This document shows, piece by piece, positions 27,950 through 35,882 of a stretch of DNA of 64,000 nucleotides; the first letter of the stretch is position 1; every line of letters begins with the position of its first letter. The position numbers and the translations under genes are program-made. This DNA comes from Ciceribacter thiooxidans (GTDB lineage: Bacteria > Pseudomonadota > Alphaproteobacteria > Rhizobiales > Rhizobiaceae). The stretch spans positions 1,746,501-1,810,500 of the forward strand of contig NZ_CP059896.1 in the NCBI RefSeq assembly GCF_014126615.1. The letters run 5' to 3'. The notes under the pieces were generated by a model. The model was given only the letters and a program-made list of their open reading frames with translations. It searched no databases and was not told the DNA's origin.

Positions 27950-28124
27950 GTTCTTCCATTCTCCAGTGGTTCGCCGGACGGCTGGCGCCGAAGCGAACAC
28001 TTAGCACATTAAGGTAGTTCGTAATTTGGTGATTTTAAGCCCCCCGCAAAGGAGTGCAAACACATTTGCGTCGTAACGGCCGCGACCGCAGAGAAAAGCG
28101 GGGACAGCACAAGGGAGAACGCAC

Positions 28125-28155
28125 AAGGCCGGCCACGGGTCCCGTGGCCGGCCTT
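28125..28155 (-). terminator. Perfect GC-rich hairpin downstream of the phasin gene
   Basis: AAGGCCGGCCACGGG and CCCGTGGCCGGCCTT form a perfect 15-bp inverted repeat with a single-base centre, 36 bases past the phasin stop. The minus strand lacks a U-run and the plus strand has only GGTTTATT. It is a candidate terminator or mRNA-stabilising hairpin rather than a textbook intrinsic terminator. Confidence 0.65.
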
Positions 28156-28191
28156 GGTTTATTCGGATGCGCGATGGCGCGTAGGTTTGCC

Positions 28192-28551
28192 TCAGGCGGC
28201 CGTCGCGGCCGGGACACCGGCGGACTTCGACGCCTTCGCGGCCGGCGTCTCGTACGGCTTGTAGGCACTCTTGGCCAGGTCTGCGTACATTTCCGTCAGC
28301 TTCGTCGCCTCGGAAACGAAGCCCTCGTAGGCGCCCTTGACGAAATTCGTCTGCAGTTCGAGCGCACCTTCGACGCTCTTCACGCCTGTCAGGCTTTCCA
28401 TATGCGCAACCGCATCCTGGAACGACTTCTTCGAATACTCGGTGGCTTCCGTCGCGATGGCCTGGAAGCCCTTCGCGATCTCTGCATAGTTCTTCAGCAT
28501 CGCGTCCATGGCTTCCTTGCCCTTCGTGTTCGCATCATCGAAATTAAACAT
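28192..28551 (-). CDS. Phasin family protein
   Basis: This 119-residue, mostly helical protein has the phasin_2 pattern (MFNFDDANTKGKEAMDAML, then ATEATEYSKKSFQDAVAHME and a C-terminal Ala-rich tail). Phasins coat polyhydroxyalkanoate granules, and the class I PHA synthase gene later in the window shows the host makes PHA. The ATG at 28551 was chosen because the family begins MFNF/MFDF. Upstream in-frame codons cover the promoter. Confidence 0.85.
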   Translation of the reverse strand: MFNFDDANTKGKEAMDAMLKNYAEIAKGFQAIATEATEYSKKSFQDAVAHMESLTGVKSVEGALELQTNFVKGAYEGFVSEATKLTEMYADLAKSAYKPYETPAAKASKSAGVPAATAA

Positions 28552-28588
28552 ACGGCAGTGTCCCTTCTGCTTCATTTCGCTGCTGACC

Positions 28589-28616
28589 CACATAGCACAT
28601 GCACAATTTTTGTCAA
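28589..28616 (-). promoter_or_regulatory. Candidate phasin promoter
   Basis: On the minus strand TTGACA (28616-28611) is a perfect -35 consensus. It is followed after 16 bases by TATGTG (28594-28589), a weak -10. The predicted start lies about 30 bases before the phasin ATG. Confidence 0.5.
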
Positions 28617-28660
28617 TTGTTTTCCGCGATGCAATATCCCGCATTGGTTGTATACACCGG

Positions 28661-28695
28661 TAAAACAAAAGGCCGCCCGAGATGCGGAACGGCCC
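28661..28695 (-). terminator. Rho-independent terminator downstream of the DUF3126 gene
   Basis: On the minus strand GGCCG pairs with CGGCC around a 14-base loop, followed by TTTTGTTTTA. It lies about 50 bases after the stop of the DUF3126 gene and upstream of the phasin promoter, so it separates the two transcripts. Confidence 0.7.
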
Positions 28696-28743
28696 TTTTT
28701 GCTGATAAGGCAGACATATATCAGTAAATCTGCAACTTCAGGC

Positions 28744-28947
28744 TTAGAGATCGACGTCGAGGATCGCCATCGAGAAATTGTAGGAGAGATCGCCGTCCTC
28801 GTCGTCGCGGAAGACGACGCCGAGAAACTCGTCACCGAGATAGACTTCCGCGGAGTCGTCCTTGCGGGGACGAGCCTTGACCACGATGGCCGGGTTGAAC
28901 GTCCGCTTGAAATAGGCGTCGAGCTTCTTGATTTCGTCGGGCTTCAC
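28744..28947 (-). CDS. DUF3126 family small protein
   Basis: This 67-residue protein (MKPDEIKKLDAYFKRTFN start, then ARPRKDDSAEVYLGDEFLG and a short acidic C-terminus) matches DUF3126, a small conserved alphaproteobacterial family of unknown function. It lies on the same strand as cysE, 135 bases downstream of it, and has its own terminator. No function can be assigned from the sequence. Confidence 0.8.
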   Translation of the reverse strand: MKPDEIKKLDAYFKRTFNPAIVVKARPRKDDSAEVYLGDEFLGVVFRDDEDGDLSYNFSMAILDVDL

Positions 28948-29082
28948 TACAGTTCTCCATGGGGCGATTCAAGTTCGGGGCGCTTGTCGCACGGCCGCTC
29001 GGATGATGTAAAGACGCGGCTGCGGACAAATGACCACCGACCGGATCCCCTCGTCCGCCGTTATCGGCGCGGTTCTTCTGGT

Positions 29083-29907
29083 TCACGCCTCCGAGGCGAG
29101 TATCTGGTCCATCGAACGGGCCGGCTCGGCGCAGCCCGCCTCGCCCACGACCCGGGCCGGAACGCCGGCCACGGTCGAGCCCTTCGGAACCGGCTTCAAG
29201 ACCACGGAGCCGGCAGCGACACGCGAGCAGCAACCGACCTCGATATTGCCGAGCACCTTCGCGCCCGCGCCGATCAGCACGCCGTCGCCGATCTTCGGGT
29301 GACGGTCGCTTCCCTCCTTGCCCGTACCGCCGAGGGTGACGCCGTGCAGGATCGAGACATTGTCGCCGATCCGCGCCGTCTCGCCGACAACGAGGCCCGT
29401 GGCATGGTCGAGGAATATCCCCTTGCCGATCCGTGCCGCCGGGTTGATATCCGTCTGGAAGACGCTGGAAGAGCGGCTCTGCAGATAGAGCGCGAAATCG
29501 CGCCGTCCGCGGTTCCAGAGCCAGTGTGCGAGGCGGTGGGTCTGGATTGCATGGAATCCCTTGAAATACAGGACCGGCTCCATGAAACGCGTGCAGGCAG
29601 GGTCACGGTCGTAGACCGCCTGGATGTCGACGCGCATGATCTGGCCCCATTCCGGCCAGTCCCTCACCATTTCCTCGAACGTCTGCCGCAGCAGGATCGC
29701 CTGAAGGTCCGCATGATCGAGCCGTTCGCAGATCCGGTAGATGACGCAGTCTTCAAGCGAGCGATGGTTGAGGACAGTCGAATAGAGAAAGGCGGCCAGG
29801 AGCGGATCATGCTCGGCTGCCGTGCGGGCCTCGTGGCGAAGCGAATCCCAGATGGGGTCCATCGACTTGATATGTTCGCCGTGGAGGACTTCTGTCTTTG
29901 CGGCCAT
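29083..29907 (-). CDS. cysE: Serine O-acetyltransferase CysE
   Basis: This 274-residue enzyme acetylates serine to O-acetylserine, the acceptor for cysteine synthesis. An N-terminal SAT helical domain (DPIWDSLRHEARTAAEHDP) precedes a left-handed beta-helix with FLDHATGLVVGETA and ILHGVTLGGTGKEG, which include the active-site histidines. The ATG at 29907 gives the normal start MAAKTEVLHGEHI. The plus-strand enoyl-CoA hydratase gene diverges 73 bases away. The C-terminal tail GEAGCAEPARSMDQIL is the region where CysK binds in other species, but a terminal Ile is not present here. Confidence 0.94.
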   Translation of the reverse strand: MAAKTEVLHGEHIKSMDPIWDSLRHEARTAAEHDPLLAAFLYSTVLNHRSLEDCVIYRICERLDHADLQAILLRQTFEEMVRDWPEWGQIMRVDIQAVYDRDPACTRFMEPVLYFKGFHAIQTHRLAHWLWNRGRRDFALYLQSRSSSVFQTDINPAARIGKGIFLDHATGLVVGETARIGDNVSILHGVTLGGTGKEGSDRHPKIGDGVLIGAGAKVLGNIEVGCCSRVAAGSVVLKPVPKGSTVAGVPARVVGEAGCAEPARSMDQILASEA

Positions 29908-29980
29908 TGCCGGTCTCCTCTGTTCCATCGCCTGTATATTATATAGGCTAACGCCGACGCAAACCAGATGGGCAGGACCG

Positions 29981-30784
29981 ATGAAGCAAATCCGTGATTT
30001 CGCTGCAGGAAGAATTCGCGCCGAAAGCCGCGAAGGCATCGGCTTCCTGACCATCGACAATCCGGAGCGCAAGAACGCCATCACCGCGGCCATGTGGCGG
30101 GCGATCCCGGACGCCATTCACTGGCTGTGCGGTGAGGCCGGCGCGCGCGCGATCGTGCTGTCGGGTGCAGGCGAACACGATTTCAGCGCGGGCGCCGATA
30201 TTTCCGAGTTCCCCGTCGTACGCAACGACACCGCGACCGCACGGCTTTATGAGGCCGACAACAGTGCAGCCTTCGCCGCTGTCAGGGAAGCGCGTGTGCC
30301 CGTCATCGCCGCGATCCGCGGCATCTGCTACGGCGGCGGCTTCGGACTTGCGGCGGCGTGCGACATCAGGATCGCCGACGAGACGGCGGCCTTTGCGGTG
30401 CCGGCCGCGCGCCTCGGCCTCGCCTATCCGGCCGACGCCGTTCAGGACTTTGCGCGATCGCTCGGCGATCAGATGGCGCGCAAGGTGCTCTATACCGGGC
30501 GCGCAATGCGCACCGCCGAACTGCTCGCCTGCGGCTTCCTGCTCGACGTCACGGCGCCGGAGACGCTGAGCGACAGGGTTTTCGCGCTCGCCGAGATGAT
30601 CGCCTCCAATGCCCCGCTTTCGGTGCAGGCGTCGAAGCTCGCCCTGAGAGCCGTCGCTGAAGTCGATGACGACCTTCTGCGCGAAGCGGAGGTTGTCGGA
30701 GCCTCGACCTTCGACAGCGCCGACTATGCCGAGGGCCGGCGCGCCTTCTCGGAAAAGCGTAAACCGGTGTTCACCGGTGAGTAG
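29981..30784 (+). CDS. Enoyl-CoA hydratase/isomerase family protein
   Basis: This 267-residue crotonase-fold protein contains FSAGADISEF (oxyanion-hole block) and IRGICYGGGFGLAAACDIRI. The usual second catalytic acid region reads PAARLGLAYPADAVQDFAR. The exact substrate is not clear: crotonase relatives act as hydratases, isomerases or hydrolases, and the paired Glu residues typical of true hydratases are not both obvious. It is divergent from cysE and convergent with the alpha/beta hydrolase gene, 12 bases apart. Confidence 0.85.
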   Translation: MKQIRDFAAGRIRAESREGIGFLTIDNPERKNAITAAMWRAIPDAIHWLCGEAGARAIVLSGAGEHDFSAGADISEFPVVRNDTATARLYEADNSAAFAAVREARVPVIAAIRGICYGGGFGLAAACDIRIADETAAFAVPAARLGLAYPADAVQDFARSLGDQMARKVLYTGRAMRTAELLACGFLLDVTAPETLSDRVFALAEMIASNAPLSVQASKLALRAVAEVDDDLLREAEVVGASTFDSADYAEGRRAFSEKRKPVFTGE

Positions 30785-30796
30785 ACGAGGCGACGG

Positions 30797-31582
30797 TCAC
30801 TGGCGACCGATCTCGCGATAGAAATCAAGCACGGCCTTCTTGAAGACCTTGTCACCGACCGCAAGCATATGGTCGCGGTTCGGAATATCGACCGCCCTCG
30901 CGTCCGGCATCAGCGCCGCCAGTTCCTCCGGAGAACCGGCGATGTCGTCCCTGGTGCCGACGGCGATCAAGGTCGGGACATCGACGCGCGCGATATCGGC
31001 GCGATCGACGAGCACGCGGGACTCCTGGATGCAGGCGGCGAGCGCAATGCGATCACTGCGGGTCTGTTCGGCAAAGGCCCGGAACATTCGTCCCCTCTCA
31101 TGGGTCACGTCGGAAATCGACGGCGCCAGCAACGCCTCGGCGATCGGATCCCAGTCGCCGACGCCATCGCAGAGCCCGATGCCGAGCCCGCCGAAGACCA
31201 GCGAACGCACGCGGTGGGGATGCTCGAGCGCCATGAAGGCGGAAATCCTGGCCCCCATCGAATAGCCCATCACGTCGGCATCGGGCAGGCCGAGATGGGT
31301 CAGCAATGCGGCGGCATCCGCCGCCATCCGCGACGGATGATAGGCCTCCGGCTCATGCGGCCGATCGCTGGCTCCATGGCCGCGATTGTCGATTGCGATG
31401 ACGCGGTAGCCGGCCTCCCCCAGCGTCTTCAGCCAGCCCGGATGAACCCAGTTCACCGTCGCCGTCGAGGCAAACCCGTGGATCAGCAGGATCGGCGGGC
31501 CGGACGGATCGCCGGCATCGAAATAGGCGAGCTGCAAGCCGTCGTGATAGAAAAGGGAGAATGCCGGCGCATTCAGGTTCAT
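30797..31582 (-). CDS. Alpha/beta hydrolase
   Basis: This 261-residue alpha/beta-hydrolase-fold protein has the oxyanion region LIHGFASTATVNW, the nucleophile elbow MGYSMGARIS (Ser in GxSxG) and a late Asp and His (the latter near PNRDHMLAVGD) completing a triad. No signal peptide is present. It is of the general esterase/dehalogenase-like type; the substrate cannot be predicted. Confidence 0.85.
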   Translation of the reverse strand: MNLNAPAFSLFYHDGLQLAYFDAGDPSGPPILLIHGFASTATVNWVHPGWLKTLGEAGYRVIAIDNRGHGASDRPHEPEAYHPSRMAADAAALLTHLGLPDADVMGYSMGARISAFMALEHPHRVRSLVFGGLGIGLCDGVGDWDPIAEALLAPSISDVTHERGRMFRAFAEQTRSDRIALAACIQESRVLVDRADIARVDVPTLIAVGTRDDIAGSPEELAALMPDARAVDIPNRDHMLAVGDKVFKKAVLDFYREIGRQ

Positions 31583-31757
31583 CGCTTCGATCCATGTCTT
31601 ATTCGGGGCGTGACGGCGCGCACCTTAGTGAAACGTGCCCGCGCATCAAAGGCGCATTGCTCTCTTTTCTGTGGGTTTGGCGCGTGTTTGTCTCTACACA
31701 TTCGCGGCGAAGGAGGATAATGTCCGCCGCAAAGCAAAAAGGCATTCGGAGAGACAT

Positions 31758-32003
31758 ATGGCCGGGCACACCATTCCCCACTTCCAGAACGACGGCGGAC
31801 ACCGCATGATCGAGATCGGCGTGAAGGAGTTCATGTGCACGGGCGCTTCCGCTCCCTTCGATCACCCGCACATCTTCATCGACATGGGCGACGACAACGA
31901 AAAGGTCTGCTCCTACTGCTCGACCCTCTATCGCTATAACCCGTCGCTGAAGGCCGAACAGACCGACCCCGCCGGTTGCGTCTATCACGTCAAGGCGGCC
32001 TGA
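31758..32003 (+). CDS. CHCC-type zinc-finger protein, NDUFS6-like
   Basis: This 81-residue protein has the zinc-finger CHCC arrangement: a Cys in KEFMCTG, a His in FDHPHIF, and the pair in EKVCSYCSTLYRY. This family is homologous to the zinc-binding mitochondrial complex I subunit NDUFS6 and is common in alphaproteobacteria. The ATG at 31758 gives MAGHTIPHFQND. The FAD monooxygenase gene starts 30 bases downstream and is probably cotranscribed. Association with complex I here is inference from the family. Confidence 0.85.
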   Translation: MAGHTIPHFQNDGGHRMIEIGVKEFMCTGASAPFDHPHIFIDMGDDNEKVCSYCSTLYRYNPSLKAEQTDPAGCVYHVKAA

Positions 32004-32033
32004 CGCCCCCCGCATTCCACGATCGGCAAGGCC

Positions 32034-33197
32034 ATGTCCACCAACGTCGTCGCCATCATCGGAGCCGGGATGGCGGGGCTTACGGCTGCCCTGTCGCTGG
32101 CGCGACACGGGATCCGTAGCGAAATCCTCGAACAGGCACCACAGCTCGGCGAGGTCGGAGCCGGCCTGCAGATTTCGCCCAATGCCTCGCGAATCCTTCG
32201 CGAACTCGGCGTCCTCGGCGAGATCGAGAAGCGGTGGTGCGAGCCGCAAGAAATCCGGTTGAAATCCGGCGTGACACTTGGGGCACTGGCCGCCGTCCCG
32301 GTCGGCGCCTTCGCACGGGAGCGCTGGGGCGCACCCTACGGCGTCCTGCACCGATCGACGCTGCAACAGGCGCTGCTTTCGGCGGTCTTGCGCAATCCGC
32401 TCTGCAAGGTTCACCTCGGCTGTCACATCGAAAAGCCGGGCGACACGGAGATCGCCCGCGCGATCGGTGAGCAGCCGGATCTCGTCATCGGCGCCGACGG
32501 CGTCTGGTCGAGAGCCCGCGCCCGCATCCCCGGGGCACCGAAGTCATCCTTTTCCGGCAACATCGCCTGGCGCTTCACGATCGCAGGAGGAGGCGCGCCG
32601 AACTTCCTCGATCCGCTGAATGTCACTGCCCTCCTCGGCCCGAACAGCCACCTCGTCTGTTACCCGCTGAAAGAGATCGGCGGTTTCAACGTCGTGGCGA
32701 TCGCCGCGGGCGTCGACCCCGGAGAAACCTGGTCGGAGGAAGGCAGCGAGCGACAGAGGCGCACGCTCACCGAGCAATTCTCCGGGTGGAACCCCGCTAT
32801 CCGGACCCTGCTTTCGAGTTTGCGCGGCGCAACCTTCTGGCCGCTCTACCAGGCGGGCCCTGGCCGATGGCAGAACGGTCGCGACACGGTGCTGATCGGT
32901 GATGCGGCGCATGCGATGATGCCGTTTGCGGCGCAGGGGGCGGCGATGGCCATCGAAGACGCCTTCGAACTTGCCGGTCTCGTCGCGCGCACGCCGCTCC
33001 CCGAAGCACTCGCAACCTACGAGAACGTTCGCCAGGCGCGCGCCGCGCGTGTCGGCAAACGCGGTGCGTTCAACCGCTTCGCCTATCATGCGCGCGGCCC
33101 TGTGCGCATCGCCCGCGACCTAGTGCTTGCGACACGATCGCCGCAGAGCCTCGCCGCCGATCTGGACTGGCTCTACGGCTATCACGCAAAGGGCTGA
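32034..33197 (+). CDS. FAD-dependent monooxygenase (salicylate hydroxylase-like)
   Basis: This 387-residue class A flavoprotein hydroxylase has the FAD-binding GxGxxG motif in AIIGAGMAGLTAALSLA, the second motif in IGADGVWSRAR and the GD motif in VLIGDAAHAMMPFAAQG. The family includes salicylate, 6-hydroxynicotinate and ubiquinone-pathway hydroxylases. The substrate is not deducible. It follows the zinc-finger gene by 30 bases and its stop is 2 bases from the convergent metC stop. Confidence 0.85.
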   Translation: MSTNVVAIIGAGMAGLTAALSLARHGIRSEILEQAPQLGEVGAGLQISPNASRILRELGVLGEIEKRWCEPQEIRLKSGVTLGALAAVPVGAFARERWGAPYGVLHRSTLQQALLSAVLRNPLCKVHLGCHIEKPGDTEIARAIGEQPDLVIGADGVWSRARARIPGAPKSSFSGNIAWRFTIAGGGAPNFLDPLNVTALLGPNSHLVCYPLKEIGGFNVVAIAAGVDPGETWSEEGSERQRRTLTEQFSGWNPAIRTLLSSLRGATFWPLYQAGPGRWQNGRDTVLIGDAAHAMMPFAAQGAAMAIEDAFELAGLVARTPLPEALATYENVRQARAARVGKRGAFNRFAYHARGPVRIARDLVLATRSPQSLAADLDWLYGYHAKG

Positions 33198-33199
33198 CG

Positions 33200-34390
33200 T
33201 CAGGCCGCGACGGCAGCCCTGAACCCGCGTTCGAGGTCGGCGATGATGTCCTCGACGTTCTCCAGCCCGATCTGCAGGCGAATGACCGGACCTTCGGCCG
33301 GCGCGGTGCGAATCTTGCGGTCGGAGAGGTCGACCATGACAGCCAGGCTCTCGTAGCCGCCCCAGGAATAGCCGAGCCCGAAGAGCGAGAGTTCATTGAG
33401 GAAGGCCCGCGCCTTCGGCTTGAAGTTTTCCCGCTCATCCACCTTCAGGACGAAGGAGAAGATGCCGCTCGCGCCCTTGAAGTCCCGCTTCCAGATGTCG
33501 TGGCCGGGGCAACTCGGCAGGCCCGGGTGCAGGACCGTCGCGACGTCGTCGCGAGCCTCAAGCCACCTGGCGACAGAAAGTGCGCTTCTGTTGTGATGTT
33601 CCAGCCGGAGATTCATCGTCCGCAGCCCGCGCAGGATCATGTAGGAATCGTCCGGCGAGCCGCAGATGCCGAGCGTGCCGTTTGCTTCCTTCAGCTGCGG
33701 CCAGTGGGCGGCATTGGCCGAGACCGTTCCCATCAGGATGTCGGAATGGCCGGACGGGTACTTCGTCGCCGCATGGATCGATATGTCGACGCCGAAATCG
33801 AGCGGCTTGAAATAGAGCGGCGTCGCCCAGGTATTGTCCATCGTGACGACACAGCCATGCCTGTGCGCAGCCTCGGAGATCGCGCGGATATCCTGCATCT
33901 CGAAGGTGTTGGAACCCGGTGCCTCCGTGTGGACGAGTTTCGTATTCGGCCGGATCAGCGCCTCGATCCCGGACCCGATCGCCGGATCGTAGTATTCGAC
34001 GGTCACGCCGAGGCGGATCAGCATCGTGTCGCAGAAGTGGCGGCAGGGGCCGTAGACCGAATCGACGATGAGTGCGTGATCGCCGGCCGACAGGAAAGCG
34101 AGGAACGGGACCGTGATCGCCGCAAGGCCGCTCGGGACCAGAATGGTGCCGGCCGACCCTTCGAGCTCGTCGATCGCCTCGCAGAGCGCGTCCGTCGTCG
34201 GCGTGCCCCGCGTGCCATAGGTATACTTCTGCGACCGCGTTTCCATGGTCTCCACATTCGGGAACAGAACGGTCGAGGCATGGACCACGGGAGGGTTGAC
34301 GAAGCCGTAATAGCTCATCGGATCATGGCCGACGTGGCACAAGCGCGTGTCCGTACCGGCGGCCGCCAGCATCTCTTTTCTGTCTCTCAT
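33200..34390 (-). CDS. metC: Cystathionine beta-lyase (MetC-like PLP enzyme)
   Basis: This 396-residue Cys/Met-metabolism PLP enzyme probably cleaves cystathionine to homocysteine. Key blocks are KYTYGTRGTPTTDAL, the cofactor-binding VTMDNTWATPLYFKPL, and AATKYPSGHSDILMG with the Schiff-base lysine. Sequence style favours the alphaproteobacterial MetC group over gamma-synthases. The ATG at 34390 gives a normal length. A 40-base hairpin sits 15 bases upstream and overlaps part of the purine-rich ribosome-binding region. Confidence 0.88.
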   Translation of the reverse strand: MRDRKEMLAAAGTDTRLCHVGHDPMSYYGFVNPPVVHASTVLFPNVETMETRSQKYTYGTRGTPTTDALCEAIDELEGSAGTILVPSGLAAITVPFLAFLSAGDHALIVDSVYGPCRHFCDTMLIRLGVTVEYYDPAIGSGIEALIRPNTKLVHTEAPGSNTFEMQDIRAISEAAHRHGCVVTMDNTWATPLYFKPLDFGVDISIHAATKYPSGHSDILMGTVSANAAHWPQLKEANGTLGICGSPDDSYMILRGLRTMNLRLEHHNRSALSVARWLEARDDVATVLHPGLPSCPGHDIWKRDFKGASGIFSFVLKVDERENFKPKARAFLNELSLFGLGYSWGGYESLAVMVDLSDRKIRTAPAEGPVIRLQIGLENVEDIIADLERGFRAAVAA

Positions 34391-34405
34391 GAGAACCAAG
34401 CCTTT

Positions 34406-34445
34406 CCTCGGGGATATGACGAGCGGATTTGTCGTATCCTCGAGG
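34406..34445 (-). promoter_or_regulatory. Stable hairpin in the metC leader
   Basis: On the minus strand CCTCG-A-GGATACGAC pairs with GTCATATCC-C-CGAGG around a 10-base loop. This gives two stacked stems of 5 and 9 bp with one C/A mismatch and one internal 1x1 mismatch. The 3' arm ends in CCCCGAGG, immediately followed by the purine-rich AAAGG before the ATG. It could control metC translation or serve as a DNA operator. It does not match a SAM riboswitch consensus that I can recognise. Confidence 0.55.
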
Positions 34446-34609
34446 AAGGACGTCAAGGCGCGTCGAGGCATCCTCAACCGGAGTTTCGATGGTGGTTATG
34501 CGGTAAATCGGTGCTTTTTTAGCCAATTTCCGATTTTTTCCGCCATTTTCTGCCTGATTTTGATGCGGATAAGGCATTTTTCCAATTTTCTGCCCCATTT
34601 CGCGGACCG

Positions 34610-34643
34610 CAGTCTTGACCGTGGTTCATTTTAAGACTGTGAT
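34610..34643 (+). promoter_or_regulatory. Candidate aapJ promoter spanned by an inverted repeat
   Basis: TTGACC (34615-34620), a 17-base spacer and TGTGAT (34638-34643) form a plausible sigma70-type promoter about 100 bases before aapJ. A perfect inverted repeat CAGTCTT (34610-34616) / AAGACTG (34633-34639) overlaps both hexamers, the position expected for a repressor operator. The binding protein is unknown. Confidence 0.5.
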
Positions 34644-34749
34644 AGCGCGGCTCGCACCGGGAGGTCAGCGGGCCGGCGGAGGCATGAAATCGTTACAGCG
34701 AAGCGTGACCGTCGAATATTTCAAGAACAATAGACAAAGGTTGGGAAAA

Positions 34750-35778
34750 ATGAACAAGAAGCTTCTGTCAGTCGCTCTCGGCGCTGCAGTCGTCGGCTTT
34801 GGCGCACCGGCTGCATTCGCCGGCACGCTCGACGACGTGAAGGCAAAGGGTTTCGTGCAGTGCGGCGTAAACGGCTCCAATCTCGCCGGCTTTGGCGCCC
34901 AGGACTCCTCGGGCAACTGGTCCGGCCTTGACGTCGATGTGTGCCGTGCCGTTGCCGCTGCCGTTTTCGGCGATGCGACCAAGGTCAAGTACACCCCTCT
35001 CTCGGCTAAGGACCGCTTCCCGGCCCTGCAGTCGGGCGAAATCGACATGCTGGCCCGTAACACGACCTGGACCGCCAGCCGCGACTCGCAGCTCGGCTTC
35101 GACTTCCGCGTCGTCAACTATTACGACGGTCAGGGCTTCATGGTTCCGAAGAGCCTCAACGTAAAGTCGGCACTCGAGCTCTCGGGCGCTGCCGTCTGCG
35201 TTCAGTCCGGCACGACGACCGAACTCAACCTCGCCGACTATTTCAAGGCCAACGGCCTCGAGTACAAGCCGGTCGTGTTCGAAAAGCAGGAAGAAGTCGA
35301 CGCCGCCTATCAGTCCGGCCGTTGCGACGTTTACACGACCGACCAGTCCGGCCTGTATTCGATCCGTCTGTCGCTGGCCAACCCCGACGATCATATGGTT
35401 CTGCCGGAAATCATCTCCAAGGAACCGCTCGGCCCGGCCGTTCGCCAGAACGACTCCAAGTGGCTCGACGTCGTAACCTGGGCCCATTTCGCCATGGTCG
35501 CTAGCGAAGAGTTCGGCATCACTTCCGCCAACGTCGACGAAATGGCGAAGTCCGAAAACCCGGACATCAAGCGCTTCCTCGGCGAGGAAAAGGACCAGAC
35601 CATCGGCAAGGACCTCGGCCTTGACGAAAAGTGGGCCTACAACATCGTCAAGCAGGTCGGCAACTACGGCGAGTCCTTCGAGCGCAACGTCGGCGCGGGC
35701 AGCCCGCTGAAGATCGAGCGCGGCCTGAACGCCCTGTGGACCAAGGGCGGTCTGCAGTACGCTCCGCCGATCCGCTAA
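34750..35778 (+). CDS. aapJ: General L-amino acid ABC transporter substrate-binding protein AapJ
   Basis: This 342-residue periplasmic binding protein of the broad-specificity rhizobial amino acid transporter has a signal peptide at residues 1-24 (MNKKLLSVALGAAVVGFGAP, cleavage after AFA). Two solute-binding lobes follow, with characteristic blocks NLAGFGAQDSSGNWSGLDVD and ARNTTWTASRDSQLG. The ATG at 34750 begins the signal peptide. An in-frame extension to 34615 would overlap the promoter. It is the first gene of aapJQMP, followed by a hairpin that probably raises aapJ over aapQMP expression. Confidence 0.96.
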   Translation: MNKKLLSVALGAAVVGFGAPAAFAGTLDDVKAKGFVQCGVNGSNLAGFGAQDSSGNWSGLDVDVCRAVAAAVFGDATKVKYTPLSAKDRFPALQSGEIDMLARNTTWTASRDSQLGFDFRVVNYYDGQGFMVPKSLNVKSALELSGAAVCVQSGTTTELNLADYFKANGLEYKPVVFEKQEEVDAAYQSGRCDVYTTDQSGLYSIRLSLANPDDHMVLPEIISKEPLGPAVRQNDSKWLDVVTWAHFAMVASEEFGITSANVDEMAKSENPDIKRFLGEEKDQTIGKDLGLDEKWAYNIVKQVGNYGESFERNVGAGSPLKIERGLNALWTKGGLQYAPPIR

Positions 35779-35798
35779 GCGGTCGCAACCAGCATACC

Positions 35799-35822
35799 GG
35801 GAAGGCGCCTCGGCGCCTTTCC
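35799..35822 (+). terminator. Intercistronic hairpin between aapJ and aapQ
   Basis: AAGGCGCC-TC-GGCGCCTT forms an 8-bp perfect stem, extended by outer GG/CC pairs, 20 bases after the aapJ stop, with no U-tract. Hairpins at this position in binding-protein-transporter operons usually stabilise the upstream message or partly attenuate readthrough. That would explain excess binding protein over permease. Confidence 0.6.
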
Positions 35823-35882
35823 GATCGACAGAGTGAAAAAAGGCAGCTACGAAAAATGATGGCTGCGAACAGGGGATAATGC

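Larger units (their letters stand above)
34391..34749. other. 359-bp divergent metC/aapJ intergenic region
   Basis: No gene is supported here. From left to right it holds the metC leader hairpin (34406-34445) and an AT-rich stretch (about 34500-34600) with repeated T-runs and three CCAATTT/CCATTTTCTGCC-like segments. The aap promoter with its inverted repeat follows (34610-34643), then a leader of roughly 100 bases before aapJ ending in AAAGGTTGGGAAAA. Confidence 0.6.

Noticed and set aside
34391..34520. SAM-type riboswitch before metC
   Set aside because: A hairpin is present, but I could not find the conserved core of SAM-II or related alphaproteobacterial SAM classes.
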